Part shown: piece by piece, positions 28,591-37,573 of the stretch
Layout: the number at the start of each line of letters is the position of its first letter
Numbering within the stretch: position 1 is the stretch's first letter
Source of the DNA: Nocardia speluncae NBRC 108251
GTDB taxonomy: Bacteria; Actinomycetota; Actinomycetes; Mycobacteriales; Mycobacteriaceae
Length of the DNA stretch: 64,000 nucleotides
Reading direction: 5' to 3'
NCBI RefSeq assembly: GCF_001613245.1
Contig: NZ_BDBZ01000012.1
Location: 1-64,000, forward strand
The notes under the pieces: model-generated
The model's input: the letters and a program-made list of their open reading frames with translations, nothing else
Database searches by the model: none
What the model was told of the DNA's origin: nothing
Translations under genes and position numbers: made by a program

Positions 28591-30069
28591 GTGACGACCC
28601 CGAAAAGCCGCAGTTCGCTGTTCCGCACCAAATCGGTGGAGCAGTCGATCCGTGACACCGACGAACCGGGCACGAAACTCCGCAAGGAGCTCACCTCGTG
28701 GGACCTCGCGATCTTCGGGGTCGCCGTTGTCATCGGCGCCGGTATTTTCACCCTCACCGCCCGTACCGCCGGCAATGTGGCCGGGCCGTCGGTATCGCTG
28801 GCGTTCGTCTTCGCCGCCATCGCGTGCGGGCTCACTGCGCTGTGTTACGCCGAGTTCGCCTCGACCGTGCCGGTGGCCGGCAGCGCGTACACGTTCTCCT
28901 ACGCGACTTTCGGTGAACTCGCCGCCTGGATCATCGGCTGGGATCTGCTGCTGGAGTTCGCGCTCGCCGCCGCCGTGGTTTCCAAGGGGTGGTCGCAATA
29001 TCTCGGTCAGGTGTTCGATCAGGGCGCCGCTGTCGTCGATATCGGCGGGGTGAGCTTCGATTGGGGCGCGGTACTGCTGATCGCGGTCCTCACCACGCTG
29101 CTCGCGCTCGGCACCAAATTGTCCTCGCGCGTTTCGGCGGTGGCCGTGGCGATCAAGATCGGGGTCATCCTGCTCGTGATCATCGTCGGACTGACGTTCT
29201 TCGACTCTGCCAACCTGACCCCCTTCATCCCGGAATCGGTGCCCGGCGAGGAAGGCTCCGGACTGACCCAATCGCTGTTCTCCTGGGTGACCGGCGGCGG
29301 TAACAGCAGCTTCGGCTGGTACGGCCTGCTCGCCGCGGCGAGCCTGGTATTTTTCGCGTTCATCGGCTTCGATGTGGTCGCGACCGCGGCCGAGGAGACG
29401 AAGAACCCGCAGCGCGACCTGCCGCGCGGCATCCTGGGCTCGCTGGTCGTCGTGACCATCCTGTACGTGGCCGTGACGGTGGTTCTCACCGGGATGGTGC
29501 CCTACACCGAACTCGCCGGCGACAACGCCACCTTGGCCACTGCCTTCGAAGTGCACGGCGCCACCTGGGCCCACCGGATCATCTCCGTCGGCGCGCTGGC
29601 CGGGCTGACCACTGTCGTCATGGTGATGCTGCTCGGTCAGACCCGGGTGCTGTTCGCCATGTCGCGGGACGGGCTCACCCCGCGCTGGTTCGCCAAAACC
29701 GGTTCGCGCGGGACGCCGGTGCGGATCACGGTGACCGTCGGCGTCGTTTGTGCGATTCTGGCCGGATTCGTGGACTTCGGAACGCTCGAGGAAATGGTCA
29801 ACATCGGCACCCTCTTCGCTTTCCTGCTGGTCTCCATCGGTGTGGTGGTCCTGCGCCGCACCCGCCCCGACCTGCCGCGCGGTTTCCGCGTCCCGTTCGT
29901 GCCGTGGGTACCGATATTGGGGGTGCTGGCCTGCCTGTGGCTGATGGTGAATCTTTCCGTGGAAACCTGGCTGCGTTTCGTAGTCTGGATGCTGCTCGGT
30001 TTGGTGATGTACTTCGCATACGGCCGGCGGCATTCGCTGCTCGGCAAGTCCGCTTCCGAACAGGGGTGA
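28591..30069 (+). CDS. APC-family amino acid permease (cationic amino acid transporter type)
   Basis: A 492-residue amino acid/polyamine/organocation transporter with 12 or more membrane helices. The first helix has the substrate loop GAGIF (49-53), and FIGFDVVATAAEETKNPQRDLPRGI marks helix 6 and the loop after it, as in CAT-type permeases. The N-terminus FRTKSVEQSIRDTDEPGTKLRKELTSWDL is also typical of that subgroup. The GTG start follows GAGGAGG. The substrate, perhaps Arg/Lys, is inferred. Its stop overlaps the next start (TGATG). Confidence 0.9.
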   Translation: MTTPKSRSSLFRTKSVEQSIRDTDEPGTKLRKELTSWDLAIFGVAVVIGAGIFTLTARTAGNVAGPSVSLAFVFAAIACGLTALCYAEFASTVPVAGSAYTFSYATFGELAAWIIGWDLLLEFALAAAVVSKGWSQYLGQVFDQGAAVVDIGGVSFDWGAVLLIAVLTTLLALGTKLSSRVSAVAVAIKIGVILLVIIVGLTFFDSANLTPFIPESVPGEEGSGLTQSLFSWVTGGGNSSFGWYGLLAAASLVFFAFIGFDVVATAAEETKNPQRDLPRGILGSLVVVTILYVAVTVVLTGMVPYTELAGDNATLATAFEVHGATWAHRIISVGALAGLTTVVMVMLLGQTRVLFAMSRDGLTPRWFAKTGSRGTPVRITVTVGVVCAILAGFVDFGTLEEMVNIGTLFAFLLVSIGVVVLRRTRPDLPRGFRVPFVPWVPILGVLACLWLMVNLSVETWLRFVVWMLLGLVMYFAYGRRHSLLGKSASEQG

Positions 30070-30629
30070 TGGCGATGCGTCTACCGTGGCGGTTGTTCCG
30101 GCGCCGGGACGAACCGAACATCTTCGAGCCACATCGAACCGATGCCTCGGGTACCGATCTGGTGGTGGAGTGGATCGATGCGGTCACCACCGGCCTGGCC
30201 ACGGCCCCGCCCGGGCCGCCCGAAGCGGCTCCGGCCCGGGTCTGCGACGGTATGTTCACGGCCGCCACGATCGTCGCGGTACTCATCGACAAGATCGCCG
30301 ACCGGACCGAGTACCGGGTGGCGAACAACCGCTGCATGGCCTCGGCGGTGGATTTCATGAAGGTGCTGGGCGAGGACACGCTGCGCCGCTACCGCATCGA
30401 CGGAGTGCAGCCGGTGGGCTGGGAGAACCTCGGCCCGGAGATGGACGAGGCGCTGATCGCCCGCCGCCTGGGCCGGTTGGGTGAGGCGCTGCAATTGGCC
30501 CTGCTGGCGGTGACGACGGATTACGATCTGTCCGACGACGTTCGTGAGGCGGCAGAGGAATCGGGTTTGCTGGCCGCGGATGTACTGGTCGAGGCATGCC
30601 AGGCGATTCAGACAGATCCCACCAGGTGA
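30069..30629 (+). CDS. Conserved hypothetical cytosolic protein
   Basis: A 186-residue soluble protein I do not recognise. It begins with a basic segment (MRLPWRLFRRRDEP) and is otherwise mostly helical (MFTAATIVAVLIDKIADRTEYRVANN; VDFMKVLGEDTLRRYRIDGV). No catalytic motif is apparent. The start overlaps the permease stop, so the two are translationally coupled and it may modulate that permease. A GTG three bases upstream is an alternative start. The tRNA gene follows after 58 bp. Confidence 0.7.
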   Translation: MAMRLPWRLFRRRDEPNIFEPHRTDASGTDLVVEWIDAVTTGLATAPPGPPEAAPARVCDGMFTAATIVAVLIDKIADRTEYRVANNRCMASAVDFMKVLGEDTLRRYRIDGVQPVGWENLGPEMDEALIARRLGRLGEALQLALLAVTTDYDLSDDVREAAEESGLLAADVLVEACQAIQTDPTR

Positions 30630-30687
30630 CTCACTTGCGCCGGGTATTCCGGTACGGGTGTACGAGTCGGTAGTGTGTGGTCCGCAC

Positions 30688-30761
30688 GCCCCCATAGCCC
30701 AATTGGCAGAGGCAGCGGACTTAAAATCCGCCAAGTGTGGGTTCGAGTCCCACTGGGGGCA
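30688..30761 (+). tRNA. tRNA-Leu (anticodon TAA)
   Basis: A 74-nt cloverleaf: acceptor arm GCCCCCA with TGGGGGC, discriminator A, short D-stem GCC/GGC, anticodon stem GCGGA/TCCGC with loop CTTAAAA (anticodon TAA), 5-nt variable region CAAGT, and T-arm GTGGG-TTCGAGT-CCCAC. CCA is not encoded. The anticodon reads UUA, hence Leu, but the long variable arm usual in bacterial tRNA-Leu is absent. Confidence 0.9.
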
Positions 30762-30870
30762 CAGCTGCGCCGCACGGAGAGTTGCCCGGGTGACACCGGT
30801 GCCCGTCTCTGCTTCGGTCCGCTGAACGTCAGCAGCGGCCGACTCCCCGAGGTGAGCCGGGCGCGTGTCG

Positions 30871-31698
30871 CTAGGACCGCGGGGTGGATTCGGGCCGCTT
30901 CTTGTACACCCCGCGGCCCACCTGCAGGTAGGAGAGGCGGTCGGCCGCGCGGGTGCTGAACCGCCGGACGATATCGAAGACGTGGGCGTCCTTGCCGATG
31001 ACGACCCGGCCCTTCCCCTTCATCGTCGCGTCGACCATCCGCCGCGCGACATTCTCGGGTTTCGCCGCGAACCCCTCGGCCAGCTTCTCCGGCGCCCCCA
31101 TCTGCTGGGAGACCTGGCGTACGAGATCGGTCCACACCGTCCCGGGCAGCACCGTGGTGACGGTGACCTTCGAGCTGCCACGCAGATCCTGAGCCAGTCC
31201 GTAGCTGAACAACGCGAGCGCGGCCTTCGATGCGCCGTACACCGCGGAGCCCGGGAACGGCGCGATCGCCGACAGGCTCGAGGTGTTCATGATGGCGCCC
31301 GCCGGGCGTGCCTCGAGGTGCGCCAGGAAGGCGCGCGACATCCACACCGCACCGAAGAAGTTCACGCGCATCAACGTTTCGATCCGGTCGTCGCTGATAC
31401 CGGCGAGAGTCTGCAGGTTCTGCGGGATTCCCGCGATATTGAACAACCCGTCCACCTGTCCGTGTGCCGCGATCACGGTATCGGGGAACGCGGCCACCGC
31501 GTCACGGTCGGCGATATCGAGTCGATAGGCAGTGAAACGGCTGGGGTCCGAGGCCAGTGCTGCGGTGCGGGCCAGGGCCTGCTCGTCGAGGTCGGCGCCG
31601 GCCACAGTCGCGCCGCGGCCGATCAATTCCAATGCCACGCACCGCCCGATACCGTTTCCGGCTCCGGTGACTACGAAGACGTTTCCCGCGACCTGCAT
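30871..31698 (-). CDS. Short-chain dehydrogenase/reductase
   Basis: A 275-residue classical SDR. The cofactor motif TGAGNGIG is at 11-18, with Asp at the end of the second strand (GADLDE), which favours NAD(H). Further motifs are NIAG, the catalytic Ser of NTSSLSAIA and YGASKAAL with Tyr and Lys of the active site. The C-terminus carries a long basic tail (VIGKDAHVFDIVRRFSTRAADRLSYLQVGRGVYKKR) seen in mycobacterial SDRs acting on lipids or steroids. It is divergent from the hydroxyacid dehydrogenase gene with 99 bp between. The substrate is unknown. Confidence 0.88.
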   Translation of the reverse strand: MQVAGNVFVVTGAGNGIGRCVALELIGRGATVAGADLDEQALARTAALASDPSRFTAYRLDIADRDAVAAFPDTVIAAHGQVDGLFNIAGIPQNLQTLAGISDDRIETLMRVNFFGAVWMSRAFLAHLEARPAGAIMNTSSLSAIAPFPGSAVYGASKAALALFSYGLAQDLRGSSKVTVTTVLPGTVWTDLVRQVSQQMGAPEKLAEGFAAKPENVARRMVDATMKGKGRVVIGKDAHVFDIVRRFSTRAADRLSYLQVGRGVYKKRPESTPRS

Positions 31699-31785
31699 GC
31701 TCGATCTCCCGTTGTGTTCGCTGGACAGCTGTCCGAACGTATCAGCTGAATCGTGCACGATGTCGTCGTCATGCCGCGCATCGGG

Positions 31786-31791
31786 CATAGT
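31786..31791 (+). promoter_or_regulatory. -10 element of a probable leaderless promoter
   Basis: CATAGT lies 6 nt before the GTG at 31798 and no ribosome site intervenes. The spacing matches other starts in this window and supports the chosen start of the downstream gene. Confidence 0.35.
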
Positions 31792-31797
31792 CGGGTT

Positions 31798-32724
31798 GTG
31801 CCGAACACCAGAGCGCCACGAATTCATCTGGGCCCCGATCACGAGACCGCCCTGGCCGGTGCGGTCGAGCGCGGCGGCGGCGTCCTGGTCCCGCTCGCCG
31901 ACGCGGACGCGGTGGTCTGGGCGCAGGGCCCGGACACGTTCCCCGCCGAGCTCCCGGATTCGGTCCGCTGGGTGCAACTGCCCTCCGCCGGCATCGAATC
32001 GTGGCTGGCGGCCGGACTCGTCGACCGGCGGCGGATCTGGACCTCCGCGGCCGGCGCGTACGCGGGCAATGTCGCCGAGCACGCGACCCTGCTGCTGCTC
32101 GCCGGGGTGCGCGGGCTCGCCGAACAGGCGCGAGCGACCTCCTGGCGTAAGGCGGAATTCGATACAGGTGTCGGCACCCTGCGCGGCGCGACGGTGGCGA
32201 TCGTCGGCTGTGGCGGTATCGGCCGGGCGATGATTCCGCTGCTCACCGCGTTCGGTGCGGAAGTTCTGGCGGTGACTCGATCCGGAATCCCGGTGCCGGG
32301 TGCGGCGGAAACGGTGGACGCGACCCGCACATCCGAAATATGGGCACGGGCAGACCATTTCGTTATCGCCGCCCCCGCGACCGCGGACACCGCGCATCTC
32401 GTGGATGGGGACACGCTGGCACAGATGAAGCCGACGTCGTGGATAGTGAACGTGGCCCGTGGTGTCCTGATCGATACCGAGGCACTGGTGGGCGCGCTCC
32501 GCGACAACACGATCGGTGGTGCCGCGCTCGACGTCACCGATCCCGAGCCGTTGCCCGCCGGCCACCCGTTGTGGACGCTGCCCAATGCGCTGATCACACC
32601 GCATATCGCCAATCCCGCAAACGGGCTCACCAGGGCACTGGCCGATCATGTGGCGGCCAACGTCGAACGCTTCGCGACCGAGGGGCGGCTGCTAGCGGTG
32701 ATCGACACCGAGCGCGGCTATTGA
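31798..32724 (+). CDS. D-isomer-specific 2-hydroxyacid dehydrogenase
   Basis: A 308-residue NAD(P)-dependent dehydrogenase of the D-lactate/phosphoglycerate dehydrogenase superfamily, which reduces 2-oxo acids. The cofactor motif GCGGIG is at 137-142. Catalytic Arg221 (VNVARG), Glu250 (DVTDPEPLP) and His269 (TPHIAN) are all present. The N-terminal substrate domain is shorter than in SerA and there is no ACT domain, so it is closer to the GhrA-like hydroxypyruvate/glyoxylate reductases. The GTG start has a -10-like hexamer 6 nt upstream. The following 269 bp contain no recognisable gene. Confidence 0.88.
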   Translation: MPNTRAPRIHLGPDHETALAGAVERGGGVLVPLADADAVVWAQGPDTFPAELPDSVRWVQLPSAGIESWLAAGLVDRRRIWTSAAGAYAGNVAEHATLLLLAGVRGLAEQARATSWRKAEFDTGVGTLRGATVAIVGCGGIGRAMIPLLTAFGAEVLAVTRSGIPVPGAAETVDATRTSEIWARADHFVIAAPATADTAHLVDGDTLAQMKPTSWIVNVARGVLIDTEALVGALRDNTIGGAALDVTDPEPLPAGHPLWTLPNALITPHIANPANGLTRALADHVAANVERFATEGRLLAVIDTERGY

Positions 32725-32981
32725 GATGTGGTCCTGCTCTGCCTTCAGGCGGAACTCGGAATACCGGCCGGAACCGAGCGCGGCCTGCCCGGGCGTTGAC
32801 GCCGTTCGATGCATTGCCGCAACGTCGGCAACGGGTCGCCGCCTGCGCGCGTGAGGTCACGCTCGCGGGCCGCGCCGTTCGCGGTGGTCGCGCGACGATC
32901 GGTGGTGATTCACGACAGCACCGCAGTATTCTCCGGCGACATGCCTGCCCGATTCGGGTGGGAGCGCAGGCCCGCGCGGGG

Positions 32982-32987
32982 TAGTTT
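32982..32987 (+). promoter_or_regulatory. -10 element of a probable leaderless promoter
   Basis: TAGTTT lies exactly 6 nt before the ATG at 32994, with no ribosome site, suggesting the mRNA starts at the initiation codon. Confidence 0.45.
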
Positions 32988-32993
32988 CTGCCT

Positions 32994-33560
32994 ATGACGG
33001 ATCCGTCGTACAACTATGGACGGCAGGACCCTTACCGACAGGGTCACCAACAACAGCCGGGGTACCCGCAGCAGCCCGGGTACCCCGAGCCGCCGGGGTA
33101 TGCGGAGCAGGCGGGTTATGCGGAACCGGCAGAGCCGAAGGTCAATCTGGGCCGGCTGTGGGCGGGCGGGCTCGGCACCGCCGTGGTGGTGGCCCTGGTC
33201 ATCGTGGTCGCCATCATGCTGGTACGCGGCATCCTGAACATCGCGGTGCTCTCCCCGGAGGGTGCGGGCGCCTACGGTACGGTCTCCACCACCTCGTACG
33301 CGATCGCCGGCGCCGCCGCCGCGATCGCCGCCACCGGCCTGCTGAACCTACTGCTGGCGCTGATGCCGAATCCACTGCAGTTCTTCTACTGGATCACCGG
33401 CCTGGTCACAGCGCTGGCGGTCCTGCTGCCGTTCACCCTGGTGGCCGGGCTCGATGCCAAGATCGCCACGGCCGCGATCAACCTGATCGCCGGCCTGTGC
33501 ATCATCACGCTGCTGGGGTCGATCGGGGCGGGCGCAATCGTCCGGCGACAGCAGTACTGA
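32994..33560 (+). CDS. Four-helix membrane protein with PGY-repeat N-terminus (DUF6069-like)
   Basis: A 188-residue protein with a Tyr/Pro/Gln/Gly-rich cytosolic tail containing repeated PGYxxQ/PGYxEx units (about residues 20-45) and four membrane helices (about 57-80, 100-120, 128-148, 155-178). It looks like the DUF6069 family of actinobacterial membrane proteins. No function is known. The low-complexity tail may be disordered and interact with other proteins. The next gene converges with only one base between stops, and no terminator is seen. Confidence 0.75.
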   Translation: MTDPSYNYGRQDPYRQGHQQQPGYPQQPGYPEPPGYAEQAGYAEPAEPKVNLGRLWAGGLGTAVVVALVIVVAIMLVRGILNIAVLSPEGAGAYGTVSTTSYAIAGAAAAIAATGLLNLLLALMPNPLQFFYWITGLVTALAVLLPFTLVAGLDAKIATAAINLIAGLCIITLLGSIGAGAIVRRQQY

Positions 33561-33561
33561 T

Positions 33562-34590
33562 TCAGGGCCGGCCGGGCCGCACCCGGACCAGCTGTTTGCC
33601 GAGGTTCGCCCCGTCGAACAGCCGTTGCAGGGCGGCGGGGGCGTTCTCCAGGCCGTCGACGATATCTTCGGTCCAGCGCAGTTCGCCCGCGGAAACCCAC
33701 CCGGCCAGCTTCGCCAGTGCCGCCGGGAACATCTCGGGATGGTCGAAGAAGAGGAAACCCTCCATCCGGGCGCGACGGAACGCCAGCTGCATGTAGTTGG
33801 CCGGGCCCGCTCCGTAGCCGTCGGCGGTGTAACCCGAGGAAATGGAGCCGCACAGGGCGATCCGGGCATGCACGGCCAGATTGTCGAGTGCCTGTTCCAG
33901 CAGAACGCCGCCGATATTGTCGAAGACCGCGGTGAGGCCGTCGGGCGCGAAATCGCGTAGCCCGGCCCGGACATCGTCGGTGCGATAGTTCAGGCAGGCG
34001 TCGAATCGTGCAGTATCGCGTACCCAGCCGGTCTTCCGGGCGGACCCCGCGGTGCCGATCACTTCGGCGCCGGCCAGCCGGGCTATCTGCCCCGCGAGCG
34101 AACCGACGCTGCCGGCTGCTCCGGTGACCAGCACAGTATCGGCTTCCGAGACCCGCAGCACCTCGTTCATCCCGATGTAGGCGGTCAGCCCGCTGACGCC
34201 GAAAACCGTCAGCATATGGCGGGGTTCGATACCCGGCGGTACCGGATTCACGCCGAACAGGCCGCTGGTGCGGGCGAGGACGTACTCTTGCCAGCCGAGT
34301 TCGCCGTAGACCCACTGCCCCTCCGGTAGGTCGGGGTTGCGGGATTCGATAACCCGGCCCACTCCGCTGCCGCGCATCACGGCACCGATATCCACCGGCC
34401 GGGTGTAGGCCGGTGCGGGGTTGAGCCAGGTGCGCTGGGTCGCGTCTATCCCGAGCCAGAACACTTCGATCAGCGCCTCGCCCCCGGCCGGAACCGGCCG
34501 GGGGACGGTGTGCATGGCGAAGGTGGTGGCGGTGATTCCGGCGACGGGCCGGTCCCGGAGGATTATCCGGCGGCAGGTTCGGGCAGGCAC
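33562..34590 (-). CDS. Zinc-independent NADP-dependent oxidoreductase (CurA/prostaglandin reductase-like)
   Basis: A 342-residue medium-chain dehydrogenase/reductase lacking zinc ligands, related to curcumin reductase and prostaglandin/leukotriene reductases that reduce alpha,beta-double bonds of enones. Family marks are the N-terminal RIILRDRPVAGI region, the MRGSGVGRVIES segment, GVSGLTAYIGM, the NADP loop VTGAAGSVG and VFDNIGGVLLEQALDNL. The ATG start is divergent from the TauE/SafE gene with 173 bp between. The substrate is unknown. Confidence 0.85.
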   Translation of the reverse strand: MPARTCRRIILRDRPVAGITATTFAMHTVPRPVPAGGEALIEVFWLGIDATQRTWLNPAPAYTRPVDIGAVMRGSGVGRVIESRNPDLPEGQWVYGELGWQEYVLARTSGLFGVNPVPPGIEPRHMLTVFGVSGLTAYIGMNEVLRVSEADTVLVTGAAGSVGSLAGQIARLAGAEVIGTAGSARKTGWVRDTARFDACLNYRTDDVRAGLRDFAPDGLTAVFDNIGGVLLEQALDNLAVHARIALCGSISSGYTADGYGAGPANYMQLAFRRARMEGFLFFDHPEMFPAALAKLAGWVSAGELRWTEDIVDGLENAPAALQRLFDGANLGKQLVRVRPGRP

Positions 34591-34763
34591 CGGCCAGTCT
34601 TACCAGGAGTGGGAGAGCTCGCCGAACGATTATTCTGAATAACCCTGTGATCTGGGAATATGATGTTTCGGAGGGGTTGTATTCACGGTGATCGCAACCG
34701 GTGTCACGGTGGCTCCGGCGCCGTAATCTCGGATCTCCGGTCCAGGTTCGGGAGCACACCGTC

Positions 34764-35774
34764 ATGATCAAGTTACTTGTTTTCACCCTTGTGGGTATCG
34801 GCGCGCAGATCGTCGACGGCACACTCGGGATGGCCTTCGGTGTCACCGCGACGACGCTGCTCGTGCTCAGTGGTACCGGTGCCGCGCATGCGAGCGCGGC
34901 GGTGCATTTCGCGGAGGTCGCGACCACGCTGGCCTCGGGCATCTCGCACTGGCGGTTCGGCAATGTCGACTGGAAGATGGTGCTTCGACTGGGCGTCCCC
35001 GGCGGTGTCGGCGCCTTCCTCGGCGCCACCGTGCTCTCCCGGATCTCCACCGAGGCCGCCGAACCGGTGACCGCGGGAATTCTGCTGGCGATCGGCGTTT
35101 TCCTGGTCGTCCGGTTCTCGTCCCGGCCGCCGCTGGAGATCGCCGCTTCGGAGAAGGCCGCGCATTCGGCGAAATTCCTGACCCCGCTCGGCTTGTTCGG
35201 TGGTTTCATCGATGCCAGCGGCGGTGGCGGCTGGGGACCGGTCACCACCAGCACGCTGCTGACCACCGGCCGGGCCGCTCCCCGCCGGGTGATCGGTACG
35301 GTGAGCGCCTCGGAGTTCATCGTCTCGGCGTCGGCCAGCGTGGGATTCCTGCTCGGCCTCGGCTCGGAATTCTTCGACAATCTGCTGATCATCGCCGGTC
35401 TGGCGCTGGGCGGGGTGCTGGCCGCTCCGCTCGCGGCTTGGCTGGTGAGCCGGGTGGCTCCGGCGGTACTCGGTACCGGTGTCGGTGGTGTGCTGGTGCT
35501 GACGAACGTGCGCACTCTGTTCAAGACCTTCGGTATCGAGGGCGCGCCGCGCACGATCGCCTACGTGGTGATCGTGGTCGCGGCGATCGCGCTCACCGTG
35601 TACGCATGGAAGAAGTCCCGTGCGGCGCGCGCCGCGGACCCGGCGACCGGCGATAAAGGTCAGGTGAGCGCCGATGCGGGCCCCGAGAGCGATGGTGGCG
35701 AGCCTGCGCAGACCGGTTCCCGGTCGCAAGGAAATGAAGAAAGCCCCGAGCCGGCGGAAGTGCCGGTCAGGTAG
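34764..35774 (+). CDS. TauE/SafE family sulfite/organosulfonate exporter
   Basis: A 336-residue membrane protein of the TSUP family, exporting sulfite, sulfoacetate or similar anions. Two repeats of the family are visible: GAQIVDGTLGMAFGVTATTLLVLSG near the N-terminus and LFGGFIDASGGGGWGPVTTSTLLTTGRAAPRRVIGTV in the second half, each with the conserved Gly-rich loop. About eight membrane helices, then a hydrophilic acidic tail of ~45 residues. The start is ATG 34764; codon 4 is the rare TTA. The upstream 173 bp are more AT-rich than the surroundings and probably contain the promoter. Confidence 0.88.
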   Translation: MIKLLVFTLVGIGAQIVDGTLGMAFGVTATTLLVLSGTGAAHASAAVHFAEVATTLASGISHWRFGNVDWKMVLRLGVPGGVGAFLGATVLSRISTEAAEPVTAGILLAIGVFLVVRFSSRPPLEIAASEKAAHSAKFLTPLGLFGGFIDASGGGGWGPVTTSTLLTTGRAAPRRVIGTVSASEFIVSASASVGFLLGLGSEFFDNLLIIAGLALGGVLAAPLAAWLVSRVAPAVLGTGVGGVLVLTNVRTLFKTFGIEGAPRTIAYVVIVVAAIALTVYAWKKSRAARAADPATGDKGQVSADAGPESDGGEPAQTGSRSQGNEESPEPAEVPVR

Positions 35775-35804
35775 GGCTCTGCGCGAGACACGACCCCCTG
35801 GGAA

Positions 35805-37352
35805 TCATCGGTCCGTCAGTACCTGCTCGGTCGTGACCGGGCCGGTGGTCTTGCGGGGGCGGCCGGGCGCCCACGCACCCAGTACGAACGCCATCACCAC
35901 GGTCAGGATTCCGAGGGCCAGCGAAGCCTGCTGGGCTCCGTGGACGAAGGCTTCCTTGGCGAAATCCGCCAGCGGTGCGGCGACCGGGCCGGCCTGCTCG
36001 GTGACCTCCAGTGCCGCGGCGAGCGAATCGCCGACCGGCCCGCGTGCCTGCTCGGGAAGGCTGGGCAGGGCCGGCGCGATCCGGTCGGTGTAGCCGACGG
36101 CCAGGATACTGCCGGATACCGCGATCCCGATGGCGGCGCCGACCTCCCGGGACGCATCGTTGACCGCTGACGCGACTCCGTGCTTCTCCGGTGGCGTGCC
36201 GTTGATGATGGCGGCGGTCGCGGGCGCGGTGCACAGGCCGAGTCCGGTGCTGAGGATCAGCAGCGGCCACAGGACATCGGTATAGGTGCTGTCCACGGTG
36301 GTGCGGGAGACCAGGATGAGTGCGATGCCGACGCAGAGCAGTCCGATGAATGTCGGCAGTCGCAGGCCGAAACGTTCGGCCAGCCGGGGTGCGAAGATCG
36401 AGATGCCGATGAGGGGCGCGATCATCGGTGCCATCGCCAGCGCCGACATGAGCGGTGAATAACCGAAGATCAACTGCATGTACTGGACGAACAGCAGGAA
36501 GTAACCGAACGCCACCAGGAACTGCACGCCGACGCTCACCGCCCCGCTGCCGAAGCCGCGGTCGGCGAACAGCCGGACATCCAGCAGCGGATGCGGAACC
36601 CGCAGTTCCACCGTCGCGAATCCCGAAGCGGCAAGTACCCCGGCGCCGAACAGGCCGAGAACCAGGGGATCCGCCCAGCCGCGCACCGGTGCCTCGATCG
36701 CCCCGACCACGACGGCTCCGACGGCGACGGACGAGGTGATCCCGCCCCAGAAGTCCAGTGGCGGACGTAGTTCGTCCACCGATTCGGGCACGGTGCAGCC
36801 GGCGACCGCGAGGACGGCGCCGGAGATGGTCATCGCGAGGAAGATCGCTTGCCACGACCACACTTGCAGCAGTAGTCCGGAGCCGAGAATCCCGATGACG
36901 GCGCCGCCACTGACCACACCGGCCCACAATCCCACCGCGACCCCGCGCTTCTCGGCGGGAAAACCACCGGTCAGCAGCGACAGTGTGGACGGCATGACCA
37001 ACGCCGCGCCGATTCCGGCGACTGCGCGGGAGGCGATGATCCAGTTCGGCTCGTCCAGCAACAGCGGTATCGCGGAGGCGATCGCGAAGATGCTCAGCCC
37101 GAGCACCATCATGATCCGGCGGCCGTACCGGTCACCGAGTGCACCGGAGAACAGGACAAGGCAGGCCAGCGCGAGGGTGTAGCCGTCGACCACCCAGGTG
37201 AGTTGCTGCTGGCTCGCGCCGGTATCGGCCGCGATCTCCGGCAGCGCCGTATACAGGGCGGCCATCGCGGCGATGACCAGCGCGACGGCCATGGAGGACA
37301 GCGTCAGCAGCCAGATGTGGGCCCGGGACAGGCGCGTATCGGCAGACGTCAT
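35805..37352 (-). CDS. 14-TM major facilitator drug efflux transporter (DHA2, EmrB/QacA type)
   Basis: A 515-residue proton-driven multidrug efflux pump. Motif A, GDRYGRRIMMVLGLSIF, lies in the loop after helix 2; motif C, GGAVIGILGSGLLLQ, marks the antiporter subgroup; 14 helices can be counted. The ATG at 37352 has GAGAGG upstream; a GTG two codons earlier is possible. A short palindrome upstream (AAGC-GGTT-GCTT, 37377-37388) could be an operator, but no regulator gene is adjacent. It converges on the TauE/SafE gene. Confidence 0.88.
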   Translation of the reverse strand: MTSADTRLSRAHIWLLTLSSMAVALVIAAMAALYTALPEIAADTGASQQQLTWVVDGYTLALACLVLFSGALGDRYGRRIMMVLGLSIFAIASAIPLLLDEPNWIIASRAVAGIGAALVMPSTLSLLTGGFPAEKRGVAVGLWAGVVSGGAVIGILGSGLLLQVWSWQAIFLAMTISGAVLAVAGCTVPESVDELRPPLDFWGGITSSVAVGAVVVGAIEAPVRGWADPLVLGLFGAGVLAASGFATVELRVPHPLLDVRLFADRGFGSGAVSVGVQFLVAFGYFLLFVQYMQLIFGYSPLMSALAMAPMIAPLIGISIFAPRLAERFGLRLPTFIGLLCVGIALILVSRTTVDSTYTDVLWPLLILSTGLGLCTAPATAAIINGTPPEKHGVASAVNDASREVGAAIGIAVSGSILAVGYTDRIAPALPSLPEQARGPVGDSLAAALEVTEQAGPVAAPLADFAKEAFVHGAQQASLALGILTVVMAFVLGAWAPGRPRKTTGPVTTEQVLTDR

Positions 37353-37560
37353 GGTCACCTCTCGACGGGAGGAAACAAGCGGTTGCTTCTTTTCATGATC
37401 AGAGCACAGTTACCGGTGGCCACCTTCGGTGATCTCCGTCACGATAGTGTTCGCGCTGGTCATCATGCCGTCCGCGGTCGCCGGGCCGGAAGGGGGCGCT
37501 CAGGCCGGGCGGCGCCGGCGACGGCACGAATTCGGGCCGTCCCGTTGCGGCCCGCGTGGC

Positions 37561-37566
37561 TACCCT
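37561..37566 (+). promoter_or_regulatory. -10 element of a probable leaderless promoter
   Basis: TACCCT lies 7 nt before the GTG at 37574 and repeats the context seen before the FMN reductase gene (GGCTACCCT). There is no ribosome site. This supports 37574 over the longer in-frame ATG at 37556. Confidence 0.45.
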
Positions 37567-37573
37567 GGGGCGG

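Noticed and set aside
28153..30132. A 659-codon open frame on the minus strand opposite the transporter and permease genes.
   Set aside because: Same antisense composition bias and no recognisable motif; the plus-strand genes have clear families.
34591..34763. AT-rich leader before the TauE/SafE gene considered as a riboswitch.
   Set aside because: No known riboswitch core could be matched and no stable terminator or anti-terminator pair is apparent. It is probably a plain divergent promoter region.
37377..37388. Palindrome AAGC-GGTT-GCTT upstream of the efflux pump as an operator.
   Set aside because: Arms are only 4 bp and no regulator gene is adjacent; too weak to list as a feature.
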